The notes: generated from the letters alone by a model not told the origin. A stretch of 39,159 bases of DNA from Didymodactylos carnosus (GCA_905250885.1 CAJNOQ010000916.1:1-39159); one strand, 5' to 3'. Positions 9,613 through 23,357 are shown, counted from the stretch's first letter. Translations and numbers: made by a program.

Positions 9613-12600
9613 TCAACGATAGACGATTGATACAAGAAATATCATAGTTGTTAGCATAAGAATTACACGTGACAAGTGTAGAATACTTGAAGATGATGAT
9701 GATGATAATCTCAAATCTGTATTCGATGTAAAATGTCGATAGTTTACAGTATCTAAAAACACAAACAAAAGTTAATTTATGTCCATAGATATGAAGATGT
9801 TGACATAGCAGTATTTCTACAAGAGTTAAGAACATTTGTTAAACTGAAAACATTGCATAAATAATCAATTTACTTTTTGAATTATTTCTGGATGAATAGC
9901 CATCGAATATAATCGATTGTTGTAAAATAATATATTTGTGATTATTAATTGAACTTAATGTTACATTGTAGAGGGTATTTGGACTTAAATTGGGATAATA
10001 ATACTCAGATGTTATCTAAAAATAGTAGAATGGAATGATAAATAGGAATATTTATCCAGTGCAAAGACTTACTGGAGCTAAATCGATATTTAAAATTTCT
10101 TCATGATTATCCAATTGTTCAATTTTCAATCGATAACCTAACATTAAAAAATAGAGACTTTTGATTTTTCATCATTCAAAATAATTATTTCACCTACCAG
10201 TTAATTGAACCTGACTACTTTTTGAATTCCATTGCAAATTAATACCAATTGTATTTGTACCTGTTTTATTAGACGTGTAAATTATATCAGAATATTTTGT
10301 TTCTAAATCTTGAACAAGAATAGAAAATGTGTTATAAACAAGAGAATGTGCAAAAGGTAATGCTTTATTCTTACTCTCTGTCGTTGGACATGGTGGTCGT
10401 ATGGCACCAAACACTGTTATATTTGCACAACTTGGTACCTTAAATCGTTGAGATAATCGATTTCCTTCTTTACCAATTTCATTCAATACTGGATAAACAT
10501 TCAAAGCATAGGTGCAATTAAATCTTAGATCATATATTTGAAATTGATTTTGTACAGTGGCTGCATCACGACGATAACAACATGACACATCATTTGTACA
10601 ATTAACTTCTAACCAATATAAATCAAATTGTTGAATTTGTGATGAATAATCATTTTGTTTATCATTTATTGTCCATGAAACGTTTGCTTTCAAAAGTCCA
10701 TTGATAAAAAATGGTTCAGATATTTTCAAATCACTTATAACCATGTATTCACGATGACGTTGATGACGAAGAGGAGGATGTGGTAAGAATGAAATACTTG
10801 TTGATGATGGTAGAGTAATTAAAGGCAAAGCACTGGTGGTAGATGTTGTTAAAGAATTTATTTGATATATTATTGTGGTAAACGGTCCAACATCAGTTAG
10901 ATCACCATAAGAGGTTACAGAACGAATCTAAAAATAAAATTTTAAACAAATTCAGAGCATCTGTCTTCTCTCTTCTCTCTTCTCATATTGAGTTTATTGA
11001 GATCCACCCTATTATTTCAATCAAACAAAGTAAGAAATCAAACAGCTCTACTGTTAACGAAGTATTGGCACTGTTCGTTTGAAAGATGGTATCTCAATAT
11101 TTAAACTATCGCTTGAAAATGAAACGTAATTTTGCGCACTTATATTTGTCTAGTGTTTTCTTATTAACTCTGTCTAGACAAAAAAATATTTTAACGAATT
11201 TAGTAATAGTAATAGGATGATTTGTTTTTTTAAATTCCGGTTCTCCACTCCTCGTAGATAATTAATTAGTTACACTTGAGCTATCATTTTTATGACAAAC
11301 ATCCACTTAAAAACATCAAATATGAAATTTACACTCAATACATAGTTTTATTTCTTACCATAGCCGTCATCTATTTCCGTTCTATAATACTGACAAAATG
11401 TCATGATATAAAAAAAGTCAATTTGGTCGTTATACTGAATTATAGTTAAAACAAGATGTATATATATATATGTATGGATTTTTCCATAAAAATCAGCAAT
11501 ATTTGAACTGAATTGAAAAACAAAAGGATAGCACTTGAAATAAATGTGCATAGACTGTATAAATGATATTTTCATAGTATCAGTTCAAATGACAATAAGA
11601 CCTTCGTTGTAGAATAGTTTTACTTCAACGTTGAGATGTATCCAAAAAGAATGTTCACTCTACTAGATCATACCTTAAAACGATATGTTAACTTCGGATT
11701 CAAATATGGCACTTTATATTCGTGCAAAGATGTTGATGATAAGTCTTCATTAATTAATACTTCATCAGCAGCAATTTGTTCTACATCAGAAACTGGTTCC
11801 CATGAAATCTAAGAAGAAGTAGTACTATTACTATATGCAACAACTTAAAGAAAAATAACAAACCTTGTAACCACTAATGGGTAAATCATTTTGAGATTGT
11901 TGAATCCACGCTAATGTAACATTGTACGATCCATCATCGTTTAATACAGAACTTTTTACCGTGAAATTTGTTGGCGAGTGACTTTTTGGTTCTAGAAAGA
12001 GATAGGATAATGAGGATGTACTTGTTTCAGTACATTTTTCTCTACTAGAATACTTTACCAGCAGTCAGTCGAAATGGTGCTGTGGGTTGTGAAAATGCTG
12101 AACGTCCGTGTCGTGTAACAGCAGCAACGCGAAAACTGTACCATCTACCACGATGAATATTTCTTATTATGGCTTTATTATGAGATACTTCCTAAAACAT
12201 AAAAACTTTCATTTCTTTCTGATTAGATATCATTCGAAATGCATTTACCTCTTTTAAGAATCCCCACTTTGATACGTCTCTTGTGAATGGTTGTTTTCTA
12301 TTTAAACTCCATTGTGCTTCAATAACATAAAATATTGGCTCCGTCTCATTTTTAATGATATGATGCCATTTTAATTTCACAGTTTTACGACTTTTTCTCT
12401 CAATTGCCACAACATTACGTGGTATAAATTGATCTAAATAAAACAAAAAATAATCAAGGCATCGTAGGGCCAAGATGTAGAAACATTTGTTGTATCCGCT
12501 CTAGCACTGCACTGCTAGGGTAATGAGACGATTGATTTTGGAAAAAAAAACAGCTCAAACTATAGAAAGAGACTGAATGAGTGTTCAAAGTTTAAACAAT

Positions 12601-15600
12601 ACTATGAAGACTTTAGGCTCGAATCTTAGTTTCATCCCAATATCTCACGGTTTATACTAACACTGATTAGTTTTTCTTTCAATGTTTTGTCAATAAGGTG
12701 ATGGTTACATCTGTTCTAAGTTTAGACTTTCTAAGCTTTATTTTTCGATATATTTTATTCCATATGCTTAAATTCAACATTTGTCTCTCTATGATTGACA
12801 TGCATAAAGATAAAACAACCGAACCGTAATTATTCAACGATTAACTGTCAATCATTTATATGAGAAATTGACCACCTGTTGCGTGAGGTTAGAAAAAGAG
12901 TATGAAAAAGAGAAAGAGAGAAAGATCTTTCCTGTTTAAGTGTCAATCAACAAAATTGATTCCTTTAACTAACAACAAAAATTAAGAATAACTTCCATAT
13001 TTATCAATTAGACAATATCACTTGCCATCATCATTTGAACCAGTTCTTGTTATTTCATCCGTTGAACATTCTTCATGACATTGATTATTTGTGTCACAAC
13101 AACGACTGTTTTTTGAACAATCACGATCATTACACATATTTTGACAATCAGCATCTAAATACAAAAAAGAATTAAAAAATAACAATAATTTTTCTCATTA
13201 TCCTAAAAACAGATAGTCTAGTCTTTGTCTCATTTCCTATGTGTAAAATACGATTGATTTACATTTTCACACTATTTCAGCATGACATAAGGCCTTGAGG
13301 GAATGAGTATACGACTAATGAACGGTCATACAACAGTAACAGAAAGAAATTCAATTAGTCAATTAGCCCATTATTATTAAGCAAAACAGTCTTAATGAGG
13401 AAAGATGAGCCTTGTTAACACAAAAAAATAAAATCACAAGAGAATAGATAATAGACACAACAGATTATCATAGTTCTATGGTGATTACCTGTTATGCACT
13501 CAAAAATTTGCAGTTGTCGTTGTTGTTGCTGATAAACATTTTGAATGAATGAACAACTTCGAAGACAATCAATATTTTGCTAGAATAGAAAAAGAAAATT
13601 AAAGTTTAAGTAATGATCTTTCAAATATGATTTACTCAAAGCAATGATTAACTTTGATATTAATTGATTTAATCTACTATCATTTCTTTAGAATATATTT
13701 ATCAGTCTAAGTTCAAGAAAAATGTTTATAACTTTTCTGACACTCATACTCATATAGATAAGTTTTCATTTTGTATCATTTATCACCATATTATGGATAA
13801 AAAATAGAAAATACAGTTTGACCTTCACTATTCATCATTATTCAGTCATTCACTCGAAAAAGTATATATTTATTTATTTTTCATTATTATAAGATAGTGA
13901 AACAATAACCAATATTGCTATTAATAATATCATCTCAGCATTCAACTGTTCTATTTCAATCATTTAAATCTACCGACTGCATGACAATTAGACATACACA
14001 TCTATATTGAACAGATTGCTTGTACAACTGTTCACTATAAACGATATTTCTCTGCTATTTTTTATAGACGTCGACAAATTCTTCGTATATAATTGGCATC
14101 ATCGATATAAATGATATTCATATCACTTACCGAACATATTGCTTTACAACTATCGGAATTTTGTAGTAGTGGTGGATCAAGATCACATGGTGGTAAACAC
14201 TAGAAATGAAAAAAAAAAAGATAGGTTTTATTTTCTTCATCTCAGGTCAGTTCTGATTTGATCCACATTATAATCAACGATTCCAAATATTTGTTTATCA
14301 ATAGACTCCAAACTGTCTGTATGACGTGTTACTGGACTTACATAAGGCTATCAGACATGCAAGAAGACGAAGTTTATTCACTTTTCATCCTGTCGAGATT
14401 TGGATATGTTCATGATCAGAACATTTTTTTTTAATCAAACTTCTCATGTTTCAAAAACACAAAGTAGTTTTTCTTTTGAACGTAGCTGAAAATAATAATA
14501 ATAATAATAAATCAATTAAGGTTTGTATCTCCTTTTTTCTCTTATGCCTGAAAATATTCCTTGAATAAAAGATGAACGTTAAGAAACGTTATGTTTTTGG
14601 ACAGATGAACAGATCGGACATTATGTTTATGGTAAAAGACAAAAAAATCTGTTTATGCAGATTTTTTAACGATCTTCTGTCTGAGACTTTTAAATTTATT
14701 CTTTGTCAACAATATACATAGTCTATTTTAATCATTAGTAGAAGAAGTTAATTACGATTAGATGTTTACAGGGTGTTATTTAATCAAACGCATGATGAAA
14801 TTTAATTGTGACTAACCGCGCCGTGTAAACATAGTGAATGTTTTTTTTTCTTCTATCATGTACCACTTTTTCTGTTCACTTAGAGTACTTTACGATAAAA
14901 ACATTATCCTTCACGAACACTCACAAAAATTAGCAACTCCGCAACAGTATTCAAAATCTCAGATGTATATACTGAAGAGTTTAAAAGTATTTTCTAAAAG
15001 TCGAAATATTTATAAATCGTTATAAATTGATTTATAACTAATTATTTATAAATATTTGATTTATAAATGCATTTATGAACTATTTTTCTCTTATTCAATG
15101 GTCAAAAGTAAAATCAATTTAAAATTATTTATAAATCTTTATATTTAAAAAGTTTTCATTGAATGTTTGGTATTTGTAGTTCTATGATTAAAGAAAGTTT
15201 GAAATTTAATACTTTTAACAGAATCAATGCTAGTGAAAATACAATTTTTCACCCTTTTTCTTTTCCGAATGTAAAATTTCTATTTGAAGTAATTACTCTA
15301 GTCAGCAAGCATTTTTTTCTTTCTTCTTTCGTTTATATAATGATTTTGACTTTATTCAAATGCTGAATCTTTTATATTAAAATCTACAAATCGACACACA
15401 TCATTTTACTCCCCCTTTAGTATATATATATATACTAGATCGTTCATATTTCACTTAGATTTTGTATGATCATCTAAAATACGTATGTGCGTAGACGTAC
15501 AACAAGAAAAAGAACATTTACATTTATACTCTGTATTCGTTAACGGACATTCTCTGGAATGCAAAAAAGAGCTCGTTTGAGTAGATGATTTTTTTTTTCT

Positions 15601-18600
15601 TCTTCTTATTTTCTAAAGTAGTACTTCTTATTTTTATGCTAATTTAATTATGATCATATTTCTCTTATACTAAAGTTCGAGGCTCACACGGCCATCAGAA
15701 GAAAGAGGAAACGAAAGAATACATTTCATTTTACTAAAGAATCGAACCAATCATACAAATAAAAAAGAAATGAACGACAAAAAAATAGAAGTGTCACTGA
15801 ATGCCAATTAAAAATATACACATATGAAGAAGTTATGGCAAAGACTCATTGATAATAAATATGAAAAATGTTGGAGAGCATCAAGGCAAAGAATGCCGAT
15901 ATAAACAACGATGAAACACCTTCACCAATTAAGAATTTTGGATAAATCGTAGAACTGTTTTGAGATAAAGAATACTTTAAAATATTTTATGTATCAAACT
16001 AAAGAAAACATTTGATCAATGTTTTCAACTAGTGTTGAGGAACAGAATTTACTTTGAAACAGAGTAGAAAGAGAAATTTGGATGTAGTATGTTATTTCGT
16101 TCTTTACATTGAACTGTCTGTCACTCACTCATTTCACTCGCAAATGACTAATTAGCTCATGTACTTTTACTCTGACAAAATATTTATTATATTATCATAT
16201 CGTTTTATCTCTGATGTTCACTTTTGATAATAAACCGTATATTTTTTTAACCTCAAGCGAAAAACAATTAATGGCAGATATATACATATAAAGGGAGAGA
16301 GAGAGATCGTGTCATGTTCATTTGTCATTCTCTATGTATAGATAAAATGATATTCAGTCCTAGAAGTATCTAAGTGCTTCATTGTCATCAATCGACAAAT
16401 TGGCCTTCAGGAGTGTTTTGACTAACTAATATTGATAAAGAATTGACAGAAGTAATGTGTATCGATTAAAAGATATTTGATGTAATAAGAAAAACTGAAT
16501 TTAGACGTCATTATCACATTACTGACAATAGAGTTTAGTTTAAATGGAAGCTTTTTTTTTTTGTTCAAAATTGTAATACATACGTAACAGATTAAACCTG
16601 ATGATAACTAATAATAGAATATAAATATGCGTTATTCTTGTAAATTTGATGATTAGAGAATAAGCGAAATAATAGACCCTATTATTAGCTTTTCTATTAA
16701 GGTTAATTTTAGTTAATCATTATTTCTAATTTAAGCTATAATTCAATCATTCTTCTTTTTCTGATTCATCTGATTTCTAAATTTGTAAAGCTATTACATC
16801 GTTACTTATGTTCCCACATATATTAAAAGTCAATTGAGCGTATACATTCATGTTCAAGTTTATTAAGCCATATTATAAGACAAATAGATGATTGAATGAT
16901 TATCAGGTAAAATATAGTCAATTTACTAAGAGAAGTAATAGGCATTATAAAAGAGAAAAGAGTATTTACCGCACTACAAACAAGATTTCTTGGACATTTT
17001 TCCCAAACAGTTCGCCATTGTGGTTTGATAATAACATTTGAATTCTAAAATAAAAATAAAACAAAAATTTGAATTAATGTCGGCATTATTATAAGAATGT
17101 CATTGGTTTTTCATAAAGTTATGTTGCTCGTGTAACTGATAACTGTGAAAAGTTGAAAGAATTAAATCGCTTCTCACTCTAGAATATGTTTATCGTCATT
17201 ATCATGGTTTTATATTTGTTAATTTTATTCAAGAGAGAAAAGATTGAACGATTTAATAAATAAATCGAGATAAAAGCCTATAGCTGAGTGAACAATCGAT
17301 TTAAAAAATAAAAATAAATCGTACAACAGATGCAATGTATTAATTGCTTCTTTTCATGCTGTTTTATCAACCGTTACTGTTCAATCCTTCCTATAGATGT
17401 GATTATAACAAGAGACAAACAAGGAAGTTTTTTTTCTCATACGATGAATGAACAGTCACAAAACAATCATGAGAGAATTATTAGACTCAAATTTACATCT
17501 TAAATGAAAATCGATCTCTAAACTTTTACTTTGTATGTTATGCAAAAAGTAATAATAATTTAGAAGTATAAAAATATCACGAAGAAACATGTCAAAAAGT
17601 TTTATTATTGTCCTAATGTTTATCAGTCAAATATAGCGATCGAGACTCCAGTTTCAGGAGGAAACTAATTTTTCGTCATTCATATCAGAAATAGAATTCA
17701 ATTTTGTATAGAGATTGATATAATGTGTACGTTCGTCGTATTAACTTATTGTAAAAAAGCAGAGTAGAATAAAAAAATAACTTTATGACCTACTATAGAA
17801 AACTACCTCCCAGTGTGTCTAACTTATTAATGGCAAGCAGCTGATACACAGACACATCTATATCTGATATTCACGTCATGTATACATAGCAGGGTCAATG
17901 ACTTTTTTCTCATTTACACTTGATCATAATGGTACTACTACAATTTAATGAATATGTTGTTGCTTTAACTATGTAAATAGGCCATGAATATCATTTTTCC
18001 ATGTATATTATAAAGAGAGAATTTTAAAATTCTTAACATGTTCGACTAGACCTTATATTTATTCAATCTTTTTTTCTTGTCAACAAAAAAACATACACAC
18101 ACACACACACACATACACACGTTGAAATTGTAAGGATATCCATCTTATATTGTCTCTTTTCGCGTTCATTTATGAAAAAAAAAGATAAAATTTTTTTTTA
18201 AAACTATGAACAATGTAAATATATTGAAATATCATCATCTAACACATTTATAAGGTGTCTTTCTACAAGCACGAGATATCTTTATATGCAAATAGAAGAA
18301 ATTGAATGACAAACATGAAATATCATATTTTTGTTTTTTTTCATTCAATATGTACCACATAATTTATTTTTATTAGAGATTTTTTTTGATATATACTGAC
18401 ATATTTGAGATTTCAATCTTTATTGTCTTATTTATTCTTGAAAAACTAAATTTTATGCCTTTAGGCACTTACTCAAATTTCTTGAAATATATAAAAGTTT
18501 ACATAAAAATGGTTGTAATTCAAAAAAAGAAGGGAAAAAGCAAACATTTTTTAGTGAGTGAATGAATGAGTAGATTTGTTTAGATTAAAGATAGTATTAT

Positions 18601-20599
18601 CCTAGATAATTATGTTGACATAGAGAAAGAAAATATGAACATTATTGTCATCCATGTGCAAATAAACCATTAAAATACAGGAAATGACTATGAAGAGAAT
18701 AATTATCTGTCTTTAGAATCATAATAAGTAGACTACTATTTTTTAGAATTACAAAACGGATTTTAAATTTAAATCATTCATAAAGTAGTTGATACAGAAT
18801 AAAATGATAATTTTCATATTATCAGCACATAAATGATATATACATCTCAATTAGTAAACGTCCTAAATCAGTTGGATTAAGCCATATTTAGTATTGATGA
18901 ACATTCTATCATTTCCAATCAATCGGCAGACATCAAAAAGTTTTAAATCCATTTCTCTCTTAGACTCAATCTCCATTATTCTTTAGTATAACCTCATTCT
19001 CATACTGAGTACACATAAATATATATATATTTTTGACCCATGTAATATACAATATCAATCTAATCTGAACAGATACCATTAACCACAACCTTCGATTAGC
19101 AAAATAAACAAACTACTAATACTAAAATGTGTATTTTCATACGACAATTTTTTTTTTATCCGTATAAACGGAGAAAATATACCCAAGTTTGTTTTCTTAA
19201 CCTCGATATAAACCATACATCATATATGGTATCGCGTACATTTATGTTTGGAGAAATAATGGATAACCATATGGTACAAAATATAGATATCAAGAACAAC
19301 ATCTGCCTAAAACCAGTGTTAATTATAGAAAATCTACCTAAGTGAGTTTTGAAATATCTTGAAAACTTTTCTACTTATAACTTTAATTAAAAACTTTTCA
19401 TCTCAATTTTAGTAAGTTCTCTTCTTCATAACACATTCATATTCTTATACTATTTACAATTCATACAATTCACGAGAATTAACAGATTTAGTTTTTTTTT
19501 CTTCTCTTCTTAAACGTATAATTATCTGACTGGCATTATCTTTAAACGATTTATGTACGGTTTTTTGTTTCCACTCGTATTTCACTCTAATTATTATTGT
19601 GTCCAAAAGGAAATCCGTCCTTCTATGAAGAAAAGAACAGGTGAATAAATTGTTGCTCATATCTTTCTCTCTCATTCGCTCTCTTGCCTTTGATATCTAT
19701 ACACGTTTTTTTTTTTCTTCTTTCTAAAACACTGTTGGGAAGTTCAACTAATTCAAATGGATGTTGACACATTAGAGAAAATGAAGGATAACAAATTTGA
19801 AATGAGTGAGTGTTCCTTTTAAAGTTTCTCACTCAATTAATCTAAAGACAAAACAACATCAAAATGAAGACGACTGGAAGCTGTGCAAAATCATGTACAA
19901 AGGCTTAACAATACAAGATCAATGCTCTTGTTTTTTGTTTGTTTCTCTTAAGTATATAAAAAATCAACTTGAAACAAAATTCAATTTTCTATCACAAATT
20001 ACTAGAACTTTGAATAATAAATAGTCTAGAAAAAAAGTTTACTCTCGACTATACTGTATAGACAATGTAAATTTTAAGACGCAGCAGTAACAAAATATGT
20101 CTCTATGAAGAAAGATAAGCTTTATTTGATGTACAAAATTCAACTATATACTTTTTATTAATTAGATCTTCATAAGTGTACCTAGTTATTGAACAGCCGT
20201 TTTTTTTTCTTTTTAAGAAAAATATTGAAGATTTTTTTAGAGATATTCACAGCACGCATGTAGACATTAGTTGTTCTTCACTATCAAAGTACATACCATT
20301 TGTTGATTTATATTATGTTGTCGTTTTGACTTTTCATGACGTTTTATTAACGAATATTTTTCAATCTTTTGATGATTACTTGTTGTAGGAATTGTCGATA
20401 ATATCCATTGATATTCGTAGATACATCGTGCTTTACCTAGAATTAAACAGACTGTATGTATATATGTGCATATATGAGAATATTATAGAAGATACGTACA
20501 TTGTGCACTAACTAATGCGTTATAACCGTTTGACGCATAGAATTCTTTGATATAAATTAATAATATTAATATAAATTCATAAATAAATATCTTCTGCAT
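9613..20599 (-). CDS. ANOS1 (KAL1) homologue: Anosmin-1 (Kallmann syndrome protein) homologue, 14 exons
   Basis: Exons: 20599-20500, 20436-20297, 17044-16970, 14199-14131, 13579-13489, 13154-13026, 12433-12249, 12191-12059, 11991-11864, 11808-11674, 10927-10198, 10137-10073, 10015-9874, 9752-9613. They sum to 2262 bases (753 residues plus TGA), with every phase agreeing; human anosmin-1 is 680. Residues 1-22 are a signal peptide, preceded by in-frame stops. A Cys-rich region (C34-C137) starts CKARC and includes VWEKCPRNLVCSACLPPC. A WAP four-disulphide core has all eight cysteines (156, 162, 166, 171, 177, 178, 184, 188). Four fibronectin III repeats follow (about 203-305, 309-415, 460-570, 590-700). 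RGRWYSFRVAAVTRHG in repeat 1 and EPFFINGLLKANVSW in repeat 3 match family signatures closely. Anosmin is an extracellular-matrix protein that binds heparan sulphate, modulates FGF receptor signalling, and guides axons and migrating cells in vertebrates and nematodes. Unusually, this protein ends in a hydrophobic tail. Confidence 0.93.
13026..13579 (-). other. WAP-domain exons of the anosmin homologue, joined to the next exon by a GC-AG intron
   Basis: Exons 13579-13489 and 13154-13026 encode Q-N-I-D-C-L-R-S-C through the WAP core: FECIT, DADCQNMC, NDRDC, NSRCCD, NNQCHEEC. The eight-cysteine spacing with the adjacent CC pair is that of whey acidic protein domains and of anosmin. The 3' donor of the second exon must be GCAAGT at 13025: the nearby GTGATA gives phase 2 and a stop after joining, whereas GC gives phase 1 and the correct D-Q-F-I-P continuation into fibronectin repeat 1. 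Confidence 0.8.
14200..16969 (-). other. Long intron 3 of the anosmin homologue (about 2.8 kb)
   Basis: The intron is AT-rich and lacks recognisable coding exons. Its most distinctive segment is 15005-15140, where the motif TTTATAAAT recurs several times. Two short plus-strand ORFs (14834-15025 and 15163-15366) are low complexity and are considered chance. Confidence 0.7.
15005..15140. repeat. Cluster of TTTATAAAT motifs
   Basis: Within about 135 bases the near-palindromic motif TTTATAAAT or TTATAAAT appears at least five times with irregular spacing. It may be a degenerate AT satellite, or AT-hook/homeodomain-friendly DNA. No coding function is seen. Confidence 0.55.
17045..20296 (-). other. 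Long intron 2 of the anosmin homologue (about 3.25 kb)
   Basis: This intron spans most of the gene's 5' half. It contains a CA microsatellite (18091-18120), long T- and A-runs and short ORFs on both strands (for example 19127-19345 plus) that show no family resemblance or splice context. I see no nested gene. Long 5' introns often hold transcriptional enhancers, but nothing in the sequence demonstrates one here. Confidence 0.7.
18091..18120. repeat. (CA)n microsatellite
   Basis: About thirty bases of alternating CA with two T interruptions lie inside anosmin intron 2, after a short A-run. Confidence 0.9.
20297..20599 (-). other. First two exons of the anosmin homologue: signal peptide and start of the Cys-rich region
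   Basis: Exon 1 (20599-20500) encodes MQKIFIYEFILILLIYIKEF and ends in phase 1 before GTACGT. In-frame TAA and TGA codons lie directly upstream, so this ATG is the first possible start. A 63-base intron separates exon 2 (20436-20297), which begins C-K-A-R-C, matching the first cysteine pair of mature anosmin. Exon 2 is rich in Lys, Arg, His and Gln near its end and closes in phase 0 at GTATGT. A very long 3252-base intron follows. Confidence 0.8.
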
Positions 20600-21294
20600 G
20601 AGTAATCATTACACAATTTGAGAAGATGATGTATGTACGACTAATTGTTGAACGAAATAGTAAGAAATAATTGAAAATGAACTATACCAAAATATTTGCT
20701 TTTTCGATAACATGTTCTAGTATAGAAAGAGAGAGAAAAAGAGTGAATGATATATCTATAAACGATATGATATGTCAAAATGTAAAATGGTGAATGATCA
20801 AAAGAATAACGTTCACTTGTTCAACAGTAAAAAAAGAAAGTACTCTAACGTCATTCGAACTCCTTTTAATTAACAAAAAATAAGTTTTTATTGCTGAATA
20901 TTGCTGAAAACCTCTTGATAAAAACAACTGAACAAGTTTTTTTACACTGTCATTTTTCATATCCAAGTCACCAAGATGCTAATTGGACTGTAAAATATAC
21001 TGTTCTTTTTTATCTACTTACACTGATGTTGATAAAAGTGTGAAAATCACTTCACTCATTATCTGATTTTAAAGATAAAAAAAAAAAATATTAGTCATTT
21101 ATACAATATGTTTCATGCCGTGAAGTTAGTGACTTGAGGGTTGTGATGTATAGTTATAATAATCAATATAGTTAAAATGAAAAAAATTTGAAATCGTTTA
21201 AATATAGAGTAGCTACTTTCCTTATGCAGTCCTTCTTCTATCAACGAGCATTTGATTAACGTGCATTTATGCATGTGGTGTGATGCTAAAAACT

Positions 21295-21320
21295 TTCTCT
21301 CTCTCTCTCTCTCTCTTCTC
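21295..21320. repeat. (TC)n microsatellite
   Basis: A run of about a dozen TC dinucleotides lies roughly 700 bases upstream of the anosmin start codon. Further pyrimidine-rich tracts follow up to about 21520. Confidence 0.9.
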
Positions 21321-23357
21321 TAAATGTATAAAATAATATGAACTATACAACCAAGAAGTTATTTTTTCTCACTTTGGCTCAATAGAAACGATGTTGTACA
21401 TTTTTTTCTTCTCTCTTTTTTCTCTGATGATTTTTTTTTTTCTTTCTTCTAAATGTTCGAGTAATCGTGTTTCTTTTTCTTATTCTGTTGAACAATTGCT
21501 GATTCTCTCTCTCTCTCCATATAGTCTATGCAGCAGGATGATTTATTTTTGAGTAGGAAAAGAAAAACATCCGAGAGATTATGTGTTTTGACAAAACGAA
21601 AGATCAGACTTTAATGTCACCTGACAAAGAATTATGACCATTCGAAAATGGACTGACTATATAGTCATTTTCAATAACTCATTTCAGCCATCATCTACTT
21701 GGTTTTTGAACTCATTTTTTCATCATCGCCTTCTAAAATGGCATTTGGATGAGGAAATTTTCAACTAAGAATAATTCTCTATGTTTAGCTATATGATGTG
21801 AAATTTATGCATGATATAAGATAATCTATAAAAGGAATATGATACAATTATTTATCAAAATTATTTGAATAAAAGTTGAGAATATGGACTATAATACATA
21901 CAGAAAAGAACAAAAGGATTCAGGAAACGGTTTAAAATATATCACAAATATAAAATTTTGTCTGCTATTGAAAAGAGTATTTAAAGGTAAGAATAAATAA
22001 ATTTTATTCTCATTTTTTTTTTTTTTTTTTATTCAGGTAATTTCTATAGGAACTAAGCTCAATTGAAATGTTCATTTGTGACATGTTTTCAAGTGTGTAT
22101 AATAATAATAATAACAATAAAAATAAGAATGGTCGTATGAGAGGGATAAACTTTTTTCCATTTTCATTTTCAAATAAGCAACATTATTCACTTCACATTT
22201 TCTCTTTTTATTTATGACAAGCTTGTTTTAAAATTCAAGTAGCCGGAAATATTTGAACAGTGTATATAGAAAAGTTCACAACTCTATACTCGAATATTAT
22301 AAAGGAAAACATGGAAGTATCATTCTTGTTGTTGATTGACCGAATCATATAGAAGTGAGTATTTGTGTATAAATAAAATAAAAAAAAAAAAAAATAAAGA
22401 AAAAAAAAGGAGAAAAAACCTCTCACATATGGATGTAAAACGAGATTGATGAGCGACGATTTTTCAAGTGGAAACAACGATACACACAATATACACGTTT
22501 CACAAAAACTTGATAAAAAGAAAGGGTAGAAGAACTGTTGCATAATTGAATAGAAAATAGATGGAATAAAATTTGAAAATTCTTTGACATTTATAGAGAA
22601 CAATCAATAGTATTCATAAAACTATAATTATACTGTTATATCTGCCAAAGTCTTATTTTTAATTTGTTTTTACTATTTCAAGAATATTTAATGCATTTTT
22701 TCAGAATAAACTAGAAGGAATAGCTTTGTTTTTGTATTACAATGAAGTCAATTTACTACCATACCCGATCAAAATGTGAAAGATTTGTACGCAAAAGTTG
22801 AGTTTAAGTAAACTCTTCTCCAGAACTAAAAAGCTACAGCATCAGATCGATTTTTGGTCGAAAAATCGTGAAAATGACGTCAACAGTGACCTTTTATTCT
22901 GAAAAAAGTTTTACGCCAAATGTTGACGAAAAATCTTATGGTGTTTTCTCTCTCTTCATACAATTAATCACATAGTTTGACACAAAGTAGGACTACATTT
23001 TATTTCAACAATTTTCGATAATCAATTGGAGTGTTAAAAGTTAAATATGTAGGAGAGTCCATATACTTCAACTAATTTTATTCAATTAAGAAAATTTTTC
23101 TTATTCCTATTGTATAACCGTATGACATTATCCCTGTCCATCTATATGTTTAGACTCTTGTCATGAAGTGGTTTATACTTCCACTTCCTGTTTAAAAAGT
23201 CATGTTTCATACATTTCTCTCACCTTTTCGATAAAAAAGAAAAAAAGAGGTCGGGTACGACATGCGTCCACATTAGTATTTCCTTTCTATAGATGACAGA
23301 TATGGATGACGACTACTCAAATCTAATTTGTTCTGTTAATAAAAATATTATTATTAA

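Noticed and set aside
13020..13022. GT donor (GTGATA) for the WAP exon
   Set aside because: Joining from it shifts the frame into a stop; the GC donor four bases earlier restores the fibronectin frame.
19127..19345. 72-codon plus-strand ORF inside anosmin intron 2, followed by GTGAGT
   Set aside because: It is the antisense side of a well-supported intron. A possible donor follows, but no partner exon or family similarity is seen.
19454..20024. Overlapping short ORFs of about 70 codons on both strands in anosmin intron 2
   Set aside because: They are low complexity, unsupported by splice sites and mutually overlapping.
22235..22603. 122-codon minus-strand ORF upstream of the anosmin gene
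   Set aside because: The product is dominated by Phe, Tyr and Ser from A/T runs, including an A-rich tract read as FFFLYFFFF. It has no domain, signal or splice context.
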